Assembly (NCBI RefSeq): GCF_014892515.1
Contig: NZ_JADBGR010000109.1
Coordinates: 157,001 to 221,000, forward strand
Length of the DNA stretch: 64,000 nucleotides
Source: Myceligenerans pegani
Lineage (GTDB): Bacteria > Actinomycetota > Actinomycetes > Actinomycetales > Cellulomonadaceae
Reading direction: 5' to 3'
Part shown: one piece after another, positions 50,038 through 58,385 of the stretch
Numbering within the stretch: the stretch's first letter is position 1
How the letters are laid out: each line of letters begins with the position of its first letter
The notes under the pieces: generated by a model
The model's input: the letters and a program-made list of their open reading frames with translations, nothing else
What the model was told of the DNA's origin: nothing
Database searches by the model: none
Made by a program: the position numbers and the translations under genes

Positions 50038-51123
50038 ATGGCTGATTCCACGAAGGCGTCGAACGCGGCGAGCCCGGCGAGCGCGCGCACGGTACGCCGT
50101 CGGGCATCGATCACCGACGTCGCCAAGGCCGCCGGCGTCGCCGTCGGCACCGTCTCGAACGTGCTCAACAAGCCCGACCGTGTGCTCCCCGCCACCCGCG
50201 AGAGGGTCGAGGCGGCCATCGCCGAGCTGAACTTCGTGCGCAACGGATCGGCGCGGCAGCTCCGCGCGGGCACGCTGACGAGCGTCGGCGTCGTGGTGCT
50301 GGACCTCTCGAACCCGTTCTTCACGGATGTCGCGCGCGGCATCCAGGACCGGCTGGAACGCGACTCGTTCACCCTGATGGTCGCCGGCTCCGACGAGGAC
50401 CTGGATCGCGAGCGCCGCTACCTGCGCCTCTACGAGGAGCACGGGGTGCAGGGGGTCATCGTCAGCCCGGCCACGGACGACATCGACCACGTCCTCGCGG
50501 TGCGCGAGCGCGGCACCGCGGTGGTGCTGCTGGACCGGCCGTCGCCGGTTCCGGAGGTGGCGTCGGTGGCGGTGGACGACGTCGCGGGTGGGCGCCTCGC
50601 CGTCGAGCACCTGATCGCGCAGGGTCACGAGCGGGTCGCGCTCCTCAACGGCCCGCACACGATCCGGCAGTGCCGGGACCGTCGTGAGGGCGCGGCCGCG
50701 GCGATGACCGACGCCGGCCTGGATCCGGAGGTGGCGCTGGAGGAGATCACGGTGCCGAGCCTGACGCCGGACGGTGGCGAGGCGGGCATCCGCGAGCTCC
50801 TCGCGCTGCCGGCGGCGGCGCGACCGTCGGCGGTGTTCTGCGTGAACGACCTGGTGGCCCTTGGCGTGCTGCGCACGCTGCGGCGGGACGGCGTCGCGGT
50901 CCCGGAGGAGATCGCGGTGGTCGGCTACGACGACGTCACGTTCGCCGCGGAACTCGCCACGCCCCTGAGCTCGGTGCGGCAGCCGACGCTGGAGCTGGGC
51001 ACGCGCGCCGCCGACCTGCTGTTCCGCCCGGAGGGCTCGGCGCCGGAGCAGGTGGTGTTCTCGCCGGAGCTGGTGATCCGGGAGTCGTCGACGACGAGTC
51101 CTCTCGAGGCCGGGAGTCCCTGA
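50038..51123 (+). CDS. LacI-family regulator, probable rhamnose repressor
   Basis: 361 residues from ATG 50038; CATAAT at 50025-50030 is a -10 box placed for a leaderless transcript starting at this ATG. After ~20 disordered residues comes the LacI helix-turn-helix and hinge (ASITDVAKAAGVAVGTVSNVLNKPDRVLPATRERVEAAIAEL) and the sugar-binding core (GVVVLDLSNPFFTDVARGI, VFCVNDLVALGVLRTLRR, VGYDDVTFAAELATPLSSVRQP). Proximity to rhaM and the shared operator type make it the best candidate for the rha regulator. Its stop overlaps the next start (TGATG). Confidence 0.88.
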   Translation: MADSTKASNAASPASARTVRRRASITDVAKAAGVAVGTVSNVLNKPDRVLPATRERVEAAIAELNFVRNGSARQLRAGTLTSVGVVVLDLSNPFFTDVARGIQDRLERDSFTLMVAGSDEDLDRERRYLRLYEEHGVQGVIVSPATDDIDHVLAVRERGTAVVLLDRPSPVPEVASVAVDDVAGGRLAVEHLIAQGHERVALLNGPHTIRQCRDRREGAAAAMTDAGLDPEVALEEITVPSLTPDGGEAGIRELLALPAAARPSAVFCVNDLVALGVLRTLRRDGVAVPEEIAVVGYDDVTFAAELATPLSSVRQPTLELGTRAADLLFRPEGSAPEQVVFSPELVIRESSTTSPLEAGSP

Positions 51124-52571
51124 TGAGCCGGTCGGTGCCGGAGGGGCGGACGGTTCCGGGCGAGGAGCCCACCGAGCTCAGGCGGGTCATGGGGCCGAAG
51201 CTCCTGCTGCTGTTCATCGTCGGGGACATCCTCGGCACGGGCGTGTACGCGCTGACGGGGCAGGTCGCCGCGGAGGTGGGCGGCGCGGCATGGGCACCGT
51301 TCCTCGTCGCGTTCCTGATCGCCCTGGTCACGGCGTTCTCGTACCTGGAGCTGGTGACGAAGTATCCGCACGCCGCGGGCGCCGCCCTGTACACGCACAA
51401 GGCGTTCGGGATCCACCTGTTCACGTTCATGGTGTGCTTCACCGTGATGTGCTCGGGCATCACGTCCGCGTCGACGGCGTCGCGGGCGTTCGCCGAGAAC
51501 CTCGCGCTCGGCTTCGGGCTCGACAGGCAGGACGCCACGCTGATCGTCGTCGTCGCGCTGCTGTTCATGGCGTCGGTGGCGGCGATCAACCTGCGCGGCG
51601 TGGGCGAGAGCGTCCGGGCGAACATCTTCCTCACGCTGGTGGAGCTCTCGGGCCTGCTGCTCGTGATCCTGGTCGGCTTCTACGCGGTGTTCGCCGACAG
51701 GGTCGACTTCAGCCGCACGGTCGTGTTCGACAGCCCCGGGGACAAGAGCGCGTTCTTCGCGGTGACGGCGGCGACGTCGCTGGCGTTCTTCGCGATGGTG
51801 GGCTTCGAGGACTCGGTGAACATGGCCGAGGAGACCCACGACCCGGTGCGGAACTTCCCCCGGATGATGATCGCCGGGATCGGCCTCACCGGCCTGATCT
51901 ACGTGCTGATCGCGATCTTCGCCGTCGCGATCGTGCCGGTCGGTGAGCTGGCCGCCGCGGAGGGGACGCCACTGGTCCTGGTGGTGGAACGCGCGGCGCC
52001 CGGAGTGCCGGCCGCCGACGTCCTCCCGTTCATCTCGATGTTCGCGGTGGCCAACTCGGCGCTGATCAACATGCTCATGGCGTCGCGGCTGCTGTACGGG
52101 ATGGCGAAGCAGAACGTGCTGCCGCCGTTCCTCGGCAGGGTCGGCCCGGCCCGGCGCACCCCGTGGGCCGCGATCCTCTTCACGACGGCGATCGCGTTCG
52201 GTCTGATCTGGTTCGTGAGCCGCGATCCGGAGAACAGTGTGGTCTCTGCCCTCGGCGGGACGACGGCGCTGCTCCTGCTCGCCGTCTTCGCGATCGTGAA
52301 CGTCTGTGTCCTGGTGCTGCGCAAGGACCGCATCGGACGGCCCCATTTCCGGGCGCCCACGATCCTGCCGGTGATCGGCGCGATCACGTGCGCCTTCTTC
52401 GTCGGGCCGTGGACCGGACGTGCGGTGATCCAGTACGAGATCGCGGCGTGGCTGCTCGGGATCGGGCTGGCGCTCGGCATCCTGACCCGGCTCACCAACA
52501 GGCTGGTGGGCCAGAGGAACCGCATCACCGACCCCCGGGCCATGGGCGATCCGGAGGGCGGCACCGACTGA
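51123..52571 (+). CDS. APC-superfamily permease coupled to LacI regulator
   Basis: 482 residues from ATG 51123, overlapping the regulator stop. About twelve transmembrane helices are visible, beginning LLLLFIVGDILGTGVYALTGQVA with the GxG substrate-binding break of APC transporters, and including FFAMVGFEDSVNMAEETHDPVRNFP near 220, the typical loop after TM6. APC members usually carry amino acids, amines or organic acids. Being translationally coupled to a sugar-type regulator beside rhamnose genes is unusual; it may take up a compound that accompanies pectin, or the regulator may not be rhamnose-specific. Confidence 0.85.
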   Translation: MSRSVPEGRTVPGEEPTELRRVMGPKLLLLFIVGDILGTGVYALTGQVAAEVGGAAWAPFLVAFLIALVTAFSYLELVTKYPHAAGAALYTHKAFGIHLFTFMVCFTVMCSGITSASTASRAFAENLALGFGLDRQDATLIVVVALLFMASVAAINLRGVGESVRANIFLTLVELSGLLLVILVGFYAVFADRVDFSRTVVFDSPGDKSAFFAVTAATSLAFFAMVGFEDSVNMAEETHDPVRNFPRMMIAGIGLTGLIYVLIAIFAVAIVPVGELAAAEGTPLVLVVERAAPGVPAADVLPFISMFAVANSALINMLMASRLLYGMAKQNVLPPFLGRVGPARRTPWAAILFTTAIAFGLIWFVSRDPENSVVSALGGTTALLLLAVFAIVNVCVLVLRKDRIGRPHFRAPTILPVIGAITCAFFVGPWTGRAVIQYEIAAWLLGIGLALGILTRLTNRLVGQRNRITDPRAMGDPEGGTD

Positions 52572-52590
52572 GCGGCCGCGTACCCCGCGG

Positions 52591-54834
52591 TCACACCGGG
52601 ACGCGCACCACCCGGACGCCCCCGGCCGGGATCGTCAGCGGGGACGTGACGTCCTCGCCGGTCAGCAGGTCGGTGCCGACAACCGCCGCAAGGGCGGCAT
52701 CGGTGTCCGACAACGGTGCCGGGCGCCCGGCGTCGACGGTGACCTCCGCATCGGTGTGGTTGATCGCGAAGACGAACTCGACGCCGTCGGCGACGCGGCG
52801 GACCACCTCGACCCCCTCCGGGACCGCGGCCGACGGAAGCACACCCGCCTCGTCGGCGACCCTGCGGGCGATGTGGGCGACTCCCTCGTCGGACAGCCGC
52901 GTGGCGACGTACCAGGCGGAGCCGGTCGACGAGCGCGCGGCGGCGGAACCTGCGGAGCCCGCCGGAACGCCAGGGCCCGCCGAGCCGCCCGGGCCCGCCG
53001 CGGCAGCCGTGCCGGCGGTGCTCACCGGGGCCGCGGCCGCCGACACCGTGCCCGGATCTCCGCCGGCCGGGACCGTCCGGCGGGTGATCGCCGGGCCCCC
53101 GGGAAGTGGCCCGTCGTCGTAGGCGGCGATCACCTCGACGCCGTCGGTGACGGTCGACTTCTCCGTCCACAGGTCGGCGGTGAGGCCGCCGCCCGGCAGC
53201 GACGCGCCGGAGACGCGCACCGACTCACCCTCCTGGAGCGGGAAGAACTCCTCGGTCCGCACGCCGAGCAGGTCGCGGTAGGCCCCGGGGTACCCGCCGA
53301 GGCGGATGTGGTCGTTCTCGTCGACGATCCCGGAGAAGTAGGTGATGAGCACGGTCGCCCCGCGCTCGGCGGCGGCGCGCACCCGGGCGGCGTCGGCGTC
53401 GGACACGAGGTACAGGGTCGGCACCACGACCAGGTCGTAGCCGTCCAGATCCCGCGACGGCGGCACGACGTCCACCGTCACGCCGAGCCGCCACAGCGCC
53501 TTGTACCAGGCGAGGACCTGGTCGGGGTACTGCACCTGAGTGGGGTGCACGTCCTGCTCGCAGGCCCACCAGGCGGGCCAGTCCAGGACGAGCGCCGTCC
53601 GCGCCACGACGCGGGAGCCGCGCACCTCCCCGAGCGCCTTGACCGCCCCGCCCAGTGCGACGACGTCCCGCCACAGGTCGGAGTCGGTCCCCGCGTGCGG
53701 CACGAGCGCGCTGTGGTACTTCTCCGCGCCCGCCTTGCTCGCGCGCCACTGGAAGAACATCACGGCATCGGAACCGCGCGCGACGTGCGCGAGCGAGTTG
53801 CGCAGCATCTCGCCCGGCTGCTTCGCGCGGTTGCGCGACTGCCAGTTCACGGCGCTCGTGGAGTGCTCCATGAGGATCCACGGGTCCCCGCCCGCGATCC
53901 CGCGGGACAGGTCGGCGCTGAGGGAGAGCAGGAGGTGCCGGTCGGGGTCGGCGGCCAGGGTGTAGTTGTCGTTCGCGACGACGTCGAGGTCGTCCGCCCA
54001 GGAGAAGTAGTCCATCTCCTTGTGGCTGCCGGCCATGAGGTTGGTGGTGGTCGGCACGTGCGGGGTGATCTCGCGGAGGGTGTCGCGCAGGTCGCGGTAG
54101 TAGTCGAGGAGCGCGTCGGAGTTGAAGCGATCGAAGTCGAGCAGCTGGGTGGGGTTCCCGAAGGCAGTGGTGTCCCGGGGCGGGAGCACGTCGTCGAACG
54201 ACCCGTAGCGCTGGGACCAGAACGCCGTCCCCCACGCCTCGTTCAGGTCGTCGAGGTCGCCGTAGCGCTCGCGCAGCCAGTCCCGGAAGGCGTCCGCCGC
54301 GGCAGGGGACCAGTCGCGGGGGTTGTGGCAGCCGATCTCGTTGTCGACGTGCCACAGCGCGAGCGCCGGGTGGTCGGCGTAGCGACGCGCGACCCGCTCG
54401 GCCATGCCGACGGCGTAGTCGCGGAAGACCGGGTGGTGGATCGAGTAGGTCTGGCGGGAGCCCTGGTGCAGCACGGTGCCGTCGGAACGCTGCGGCAGGA
54501 TCTCGGGGTGCTTGCGGGTGAGCCAGGGCGGCGCCGCCGCGGTGGCCGTCGCCAGGGCGACCCTGATGCCCGCCGCGTGCAGGCGGTCCATGGTGGTGTC
54601 CAGCCAGGCCCAGTCGAACTCTCCCTCGCGCGGCTCGACGGTGGCCCACGCGAAGATCGCCAGGCTGACGATGTTCACGCCCGCCTCGCGCATGAGCTCG
54701 ATGTCCTCGAGGCGGACGTCGTCGGGCCACTGCTCCGGGTTGTAGTCCCCGCCGAACGCGAGGCCGTCGATGCCGGCGTTCCAGGGCCGGATCCCGGCGG
54801 TGTCGAACCCGCTCGGGGAAGTGCGTCGTCGCAT
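52591..54834 (-). CDS. GH42 beta-galactosidase
   Basis: 747 residues from ATG 54834; the frame is open to 54924 but this start begins the typical N-terminus. GH42 features are FGGDYNPEQWPDDV near 30, the acid/base in ALWHVDNEIGCHNP near 160-170 and the nucleophile in WILMEHSTSAVNWQ near 320. The middle domain is trimerisation/GATase-like and the end a small beta-domain. A ~50-residue Ala/Gly/Ser-rich insertion lies near 590-640. There is no signal peptide, so it would hydrolyse imported galacto-oligosaccharides such as galactan side chains of rhamnogalacturonan I. Confidence 0.92.
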   Translation of the reverse strand: MRRRTSPSGFDTAGIRPWNAGIDGLAFGGDYNPEQWPDDVRLEDIELMREAGVNIVSLAIFAWATVEPREGEFDWAWLDTTMDRLHAAGIRVALATATAAAPPWLTRKHPEILPQRSDGTVLHQGSRQTYSIHHPVFRDYAVGMAERVARRYADHPALALWHVDNEIGCHNPRDWSPAAADAFRDWLRERYGDLDDLNEAWGTAFWSQRYGSFDDVLPPRDTTAFGNPTQLLDFDRFNSDALLDYYRDLRDTLREITPHVPTTTNLMAGSHKEMDYFSWADDLDVVANDNYTLAADPDRHLLLSLSADLSRGIAGGDPWILMEHSTSAVNWQSRNRAKQPGEMLRNSLAHVARGSDAVMFFQWRASKAGAEKYHSALVPHAGTDSDLWRDVVALGGAVKALGEVRGSRVVARTALVLDWPAWWACEQDVHPTQVQYPDQVLAWYKALWRLGVTVDVVPPSRDLDGYDLVVVPTLYLVSDADAARVRAAAERGATVLITYFSGIVDENDHIRLGGYPGAYRDLLGVRTEEFFPLQEGESVRVSGASLPGGGLTADLWTEKSTVTDGVEVIAAYDDGPLPGGPAITRRTVPAGGDPGTVSAAAAPVSTAGTAAAAGPGGSAGPGVPAGSAGSAAARSSTGSAWYVATRLSDEGVAHIARRVADEAGVLPSAAVPEGVEVVRRVADGVEFVFAINHTDAEVTVDAGRPAPLSDTDAALAAVVGTDLLTGEDVTSPLTIPAGGVRVVRVPV

Positions 54835-54848
54835 GAATGGATCCCGTC

Positions 54849-54860
54849 GGAAAGGTTTCA
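54849..54860. promoter_or_regulatory. Possible LacI half-palindrome before GH42 gene
   Basis: On the minus strand TGAAACCTTTCC, 15 bases before the ATG, resembles LacI-family boxes of the TGAAACG-TTTCA type but lacks the central CG. It may be a secondary operator or chance. Confidence 0.3.
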
Positions 54861-54920
54861 GATCAACGCCCGCGATGACGCCCCACGACCCGCCACGACC
54901 ACGCCATGACGCTCGCGCGA

Positions 54921-54970
54921 CCACGCCACTCTGAGCGATGGTGACGTTACCATCGCTCAGAGCGGCGTGG
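54921..54970. promoter_or_regulatory. 50-base palindrome between PL11 and GH42 genes (operator and/or terminator)
   Basis: Arms CTCTGAGCGATGGT (54929-54942) and ACCATCGCTCAGAG (54949-54962) are perfect and flank GACGTT. Outside one mismatch, CCACGCC (54921-54927) pairs with GGCGTGG (54964-54970). Only 2 of 25 position pairs fail to match. The core TGGTGACGTTACCA has the central CG of a LacI-family operator and lies about 100 bases upstream of GH42. As RNA it is also a strong hairpin, 90 bases past the PL11 stop. Confidence 0.65.
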
Positions 54971-55059
54971 TCGGCGCCGGCCTTCCGCCATGGCGGGGCC
55001 GGCGCCGGGCGGCGTGGCGGGCCGGGCGAGCTCGGCAGCCCACCCGGCCCGCTGCCGGG

Positions 55060-57474
55060 TCAGCCCCTGGCGTTCGGGGGCAGCGGGACCGTGCTCCAGT
55101 CCGTGTCCGTGGCCAGGTAGAAGCTCGTGTACGAGGGCTGGTTGTAGGTGGTCTGCTGGCGCGCCACCTCGACCCGGTACTGCGGGTCGTGCATGAGCGT
55201 GTGCAGCTTGATGTCCGAGACCTCTGTGGACAGGTACAGCCGGAGCGCCGACGAGTCCTCCGTCCGCACCAGGACCTCCTCGCGCCAGTCGCCCAGCACG
55301 TCCGCGATCAGCGCCGCGTTGCCCTTGGTGCCGTTGTTGGTCAGCGTCCCGTCCAGGGTCCGCAGCGTGCCGCGCTGCCGGTCCACGATCGCCGGCGTGA
55401 CGTCGTTGCCGCCGTTCAGGATCTGCGTGGAGCCGTCGCCGGCCCAGCGCACGGAGGCGTTGGTCCCCATCGTGTCCGGCGAGACCGTCTCACCGGTGGC
55501 GGACAGCGTCCCCGACCCGAGCGTCCCGTCCGGCATCGACGCCCAGACTTCGATGCCCGGGACGTCCGGGTAGACGTCGCCGATCATCGACCGCCCCGTG
55601 TCCCGCCCGGAGAAGGCGCCGAACAGCACCTCGCCGGTCGCGGCGTCGCGCATCGCCTGGCCGTACGGGGCCCAGGCGCCGCCCTCGTGGCACGTCCAGA
55701 TCTCGAGGCCTGGCCGCGAGGGGTCGATGTCGGTCACGGCCATCGCGTCACCGTGGCCGAGCTTCGCCTGTGCGCCGGGGTCCGCCGAGCCCTCCGGCAT
55801 CGTGTCGTAGGACGAGTACAGCAGCGATCCGTCGTCGTCCAGCGTCGCGGAGCCGTAGACGATCTCGTGCCGCCCGTCGCCGTCGACGTCGGCCGCCGAC
55901 AGCGAGTGGAAGCCCTGTGTGGTCAGCGTCCCCCACTCCTCGGACGTCCCCTCGACGCCGTGCGGGCCGTCGTTGAACGGGTTCGACATCGGCGCGTGCC
56001 CCGAGTCGGCGAACCACCGCTCGTGCAGCCGCCTGCCGTCCCAGTCGTACGCGACGATCGTGGAGCGCGTGTAGTAGCCGCGCGCGAAGATCGCGCTCGC
56101 GTTCTCCTCCGGGCCGCCCAGGTGGGCCACGCCCGCCAGGAACCGGTCCACCCGGTTGCCCGGCTCGATCCGGCTCATCGCGTAGTCGCCCCACAGGAGG
56201 CCGTCATCGCCCCGGCCGGGCTTGTAGTCGATGGTCTGCAGGTCGCGCCCGGTGGCGCCGTCGAACACCGTGAGGTACTCCGGGCCGGTGATGACGAAGC
56301 CCTCGAACTGCCGCAGCTCGTTGCGGCCCGAACGGGCCGGCGCGTAGACGTCGATGAAGTGGTCCGCCGCGGCTCGCGCGTCGGCGTCCGACAGCGGGTA
56401 CTCCCACCGCGGCTCGATGCCCCACGCCTCCTCCAGCGTGGCGGGCCACTGACCGCTCGTCACCTCCTCGCGCTCCGACCAGCCGGCGAGCACGTCCACC
56501 AGGTACTCGTAGTAGTCGTCCGCGGAGAAGCGGTAGTCGTCGGTGTTCCGCACGCCCTCGCGCCGGTCGTCCCAGGGGATGTGGATGTACGACGACGGTC
56601 CCGGGCGGCCGTTCCGGTACCGCGTGACCTTCGTCCCGGGTGCGGTCTTCACCATGAGCTCGGCGGTCCCGTCGCCGTCGAAGTCGTAGACCGGGAACTG
56701 GGTGTAGTGCGCACCGGATCGGATGTTGACGCCGAGGTCGATGCGCCAGAGCTGGGTGCCGTCGAGGGTGTAGGCGTCCAGGATCTGGTTGCCGGTGTAG
56801 CCCTTCTGGGACACGTCCTTCGAGTTGGACGGGTCCCACTTCACGACGATCTCGTAGGTCCCGTCGCCGTCCAGGTCCGCGACCGACGCGTCGTTGGCGC
56901 GGTAGGTGTACTCCTCGCCGGCCGGCGTGTCGCCGTCGGCCGGCCTGTTCAGCGGGATGTCCAGGAAGTCGTCGGTCCAGGGGCGGACGGTGCCGGAGGG
57001 GCCGCGCCCGGAAGACCGGGCGTCGCCGTCGCGGCCGCCGCCGAGCGGGCGGACCTTGTACCGGCTGTCCGCGTCGCCGTCGGTGTCGATGTAGTTCGTC
57101 GAGTCGGTGACCGTGGCGATGCGCCGGCCGTCACGGTAGACGGCGAAGCGAGGGCCGGCCATGCCGGTGGCGGTGGTGCCGGTGACCTCGGTCCCGAGCA
57201 GCCGCCAGCTGAGGAACACGCCCTCGCTGGTCGCGGCCGCGACCAGGCCGCGGTCCAGGTCCTCGAGCGCGGCACCGTGCCCCGGCCGGCCTGGGCGATC
57301 CGGCCACGTCGCGTGCGACGACGCCGGGTTCGACGACGCCTGGTTCGACGACGCCGGGGCGGACAGCCCCGCGTCGGCCGGCGGGCCCGCCTGGGCGGGC
57401 AGGGCCGCCCCGGTGAGCGTGAGGGCGAGTCCGGCCGCGGCGGCCGCTCCTGCCCTGATGGACGAGGAAGACAT
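55060..57474 (-). CDS. Secreted rhamnogalacturonan lyase, PL11
   Basis: 804 residues from ATG 57474 behind AAGGAG, with a signal peptide ending LPAQAG. An ASSNxASSN micro-repeat follows near 43-54. The PL11 core begins LEDLDRGLVAAATSEGVFLSWRLLGTE with the beta-propeller calcium repeats that define the family (ASVADLDGDGTYEIVVKWDPSNSKD, YDFDGDGTAELMVKTAPGT, AADVDGDGRHEIVYGSATLDDDG) and ends with YLATDTDWSTVPLPP. It cleaves the alternating rhamnose-galacturonate backbone outside the cell. It follows the YesL-like gene and ABC permease genes on the same strand. Confidence 0.93.
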   Translation of the reverse strand: MSSSSIRAGAAAAAGLALTLTGAALPAQAGPPADAGLSAPASSNQASSNPASSHATWPDRPGRPGHGAALEDLDRGLVAAATSEGVFLSWRLLGTEVTGTTATGMAGPRFAVYRDGRRIATVTDSTNYIDTDGDADSRYKVRPLGGGRDGDARSSGRGPSGTVRPWTDDFLDIPLNRPADGDTPAGEEYTYRANDASVADLDGDGTYEIVVKWDPSNSKDVSQKGYTGNQILDAYTLDGTQLWRIDLGVNIRSGAHYTQFPVYDFDGDGTAELMVKTAPGTKVTRYRNGRPGPSSYIHIPWDDRREGVRNTDDYRFSADDYYEYLVDVLAGWSEREEVTSGQWPATLEEAWGIEPRWEYPLSDADARAAADHFIDVYAPARSGRNELRQFEGFVITGPEYLTVFDGATGRDLQTIDYKPGRGDDGLLWGDYAMSRIEPGNRVDRFLAGVAHLGGPEENASAIFARGYYTRSTIVAYDWDGRRLHERWFADSGHAPMSNPFNDGPHGVEGTSEEWGTLTTQGFHSLSAADVDGDGRHEIVYGSATLDDDGSLLYSSYDTMPEGSADPGAQAKLGHGDAMAVTDIDPSRPGLEIWTCHEGGAWAPYGQAMRDAATGEVLFGAFSGRDTGRSMIGDVYPDVPGIEVWASMPDGTLGSGTLSATGETVSPDTMGTNASVRWAGDGSTQILNGGNDVTPAIVDRQRGTLRTLDGTLTNNGTKGNAALIADVLGDWREEVLVRTEDSSALRLYLSTEVSDIKLHTLMHDPQYRVEVARQQTTYNQPSYTSFYLATDTDWSTVPLPPNARG

Positions 57475-57485
57475 CGTTGTACTCC

Positions 57486-57515
57486 TTGCCTGTCGGGATC
57501 TTGCCTGTCGGGATC
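57486..57515. repeat. 15-base perfect tandem duplication upstream of PL11 start
   Basis: TTGCCTGTCGGGATC occurs twice in direct succession, ending 11 bases from the PL11 start on the leader side. It adjoins the ribosome site and lengthens the leader by one unit. Confidence 0.85.
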
Positions 57516-57620
57516 GGTGTCGAACTGCGGGAACCGGCACGAGGCTCCCGGCCCTGGAACGAGGCTCCCGACGCCCCTTCCCGCGCGATACGCGGCAAGT
57601 TCATGCGCCGGCCGGGAACC

Positions 57621-58385
57621 TCAGGTGGACGGAGCCGGACCGGCTGCGCCGGATCCGGTGTGGTGACGGGATTCGACGGCGGTGATAGCCAGGCTGAGCA
57701 GCCCGCCGACGACGAGCACGAGCGGGGCCAGCATCCAGACGAGTACCCCGCACAGTCCGAGCGCGACGAGCAGCAGCGCCGAGCCGGTCAGGTCGTCCCG
57801 GGTCCCGGCCCAGGCCCGCCGGAGCGGCGTCCGGAGGCCGGGCCCGCCGTCGCGACCCGCCCCGCCGGAGCCGGTGGCGCGGTCGGCCCCGGCCCGCCGA
57901 CCGCCGTCGGACGCCGCCGTGGGGCTCCCGCAGGTGGTCAGGCCCTCCGGGCCCGACCACGCGCCGGCCGTGCGGAGCAGGATCACCGCCGCGATCGCCC
58001 CGGCCGCCGTCGTCGCCCCCACGACCGCGTCGCCGCCCGGGAGCGCGCCCGAGGCCGCGACCCGCACGTTCGCCGCCAGCACCGCGGCCAGCGCGAGCAC
58101 CATGAGGCCGAGGCCCCACAGGTCGCGCACGGCGGCGAGCCAGTCGCGGACGAACGTCCGGCCGCTCGCGGGCAGTCCCGCGAGGTACCGCCGCAGGTGC
58201 GCGACACCGGCCGCGAGGGCGGCCGGGAGCGTCACCACCGGCACGCTCGCCGCGATCACCAGGACGCCCACCAGCAACGTCTCGGCGAAGAGCCCGAACG
58301 CTCCGCGCGACTCCGTGTCCCGCGTCCGGGCCGCGCGTCGGGCGGCACGGCGCGCCGCCGTCGTCGGCGTCGTCGTGCGACTCAT
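57621..58385 (-). CDS. YesL-like (DUF624-related) membrane protein
   Basis: 254 residues from ATG 58385, overlapping the upstream permease stop by ATGA. Four to five transmembrane helices are visible (FAETLLVGVLVIAASVPVVTLPAALAAGV near 30, LGLMVLALAAVLAANV near 95, and two near the C-terminus). SVPVVTLPAA followed by RRYLAGLPASGRTFVRDW resembles the DUF624 (YesL) family, whose Bacillus member lies in the yes rhamnogalacturonan cluster beside homologous permeases and PL11. Its function is unknown. A ~60-residue disordered Arg/Gly/Asp loop lies between helices. Confidence 0.7.
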   Translation of the reverse strand: MSRTTTPTTAARRAARRAARTRDTESRGAFGLFAETLLVGVLVIAASVPVVTLPAALAAGVAHLRRYLAGLPASGRTFVRDWLAAVRDLWGLGLMVLALAAVLAANVRVAASGALPGGDAVVGATTAAGAIAAVILLRTAGAWSGPEGLTTCGSPTAASDGGRRAGADRATGSGGAGRDGGPGLRTPLRRAWAGTRDDLTGSALLLVALGLCGVLVWMLAPLVLVVGGLLSLAITAVESRHHTGSGAAGPAPST

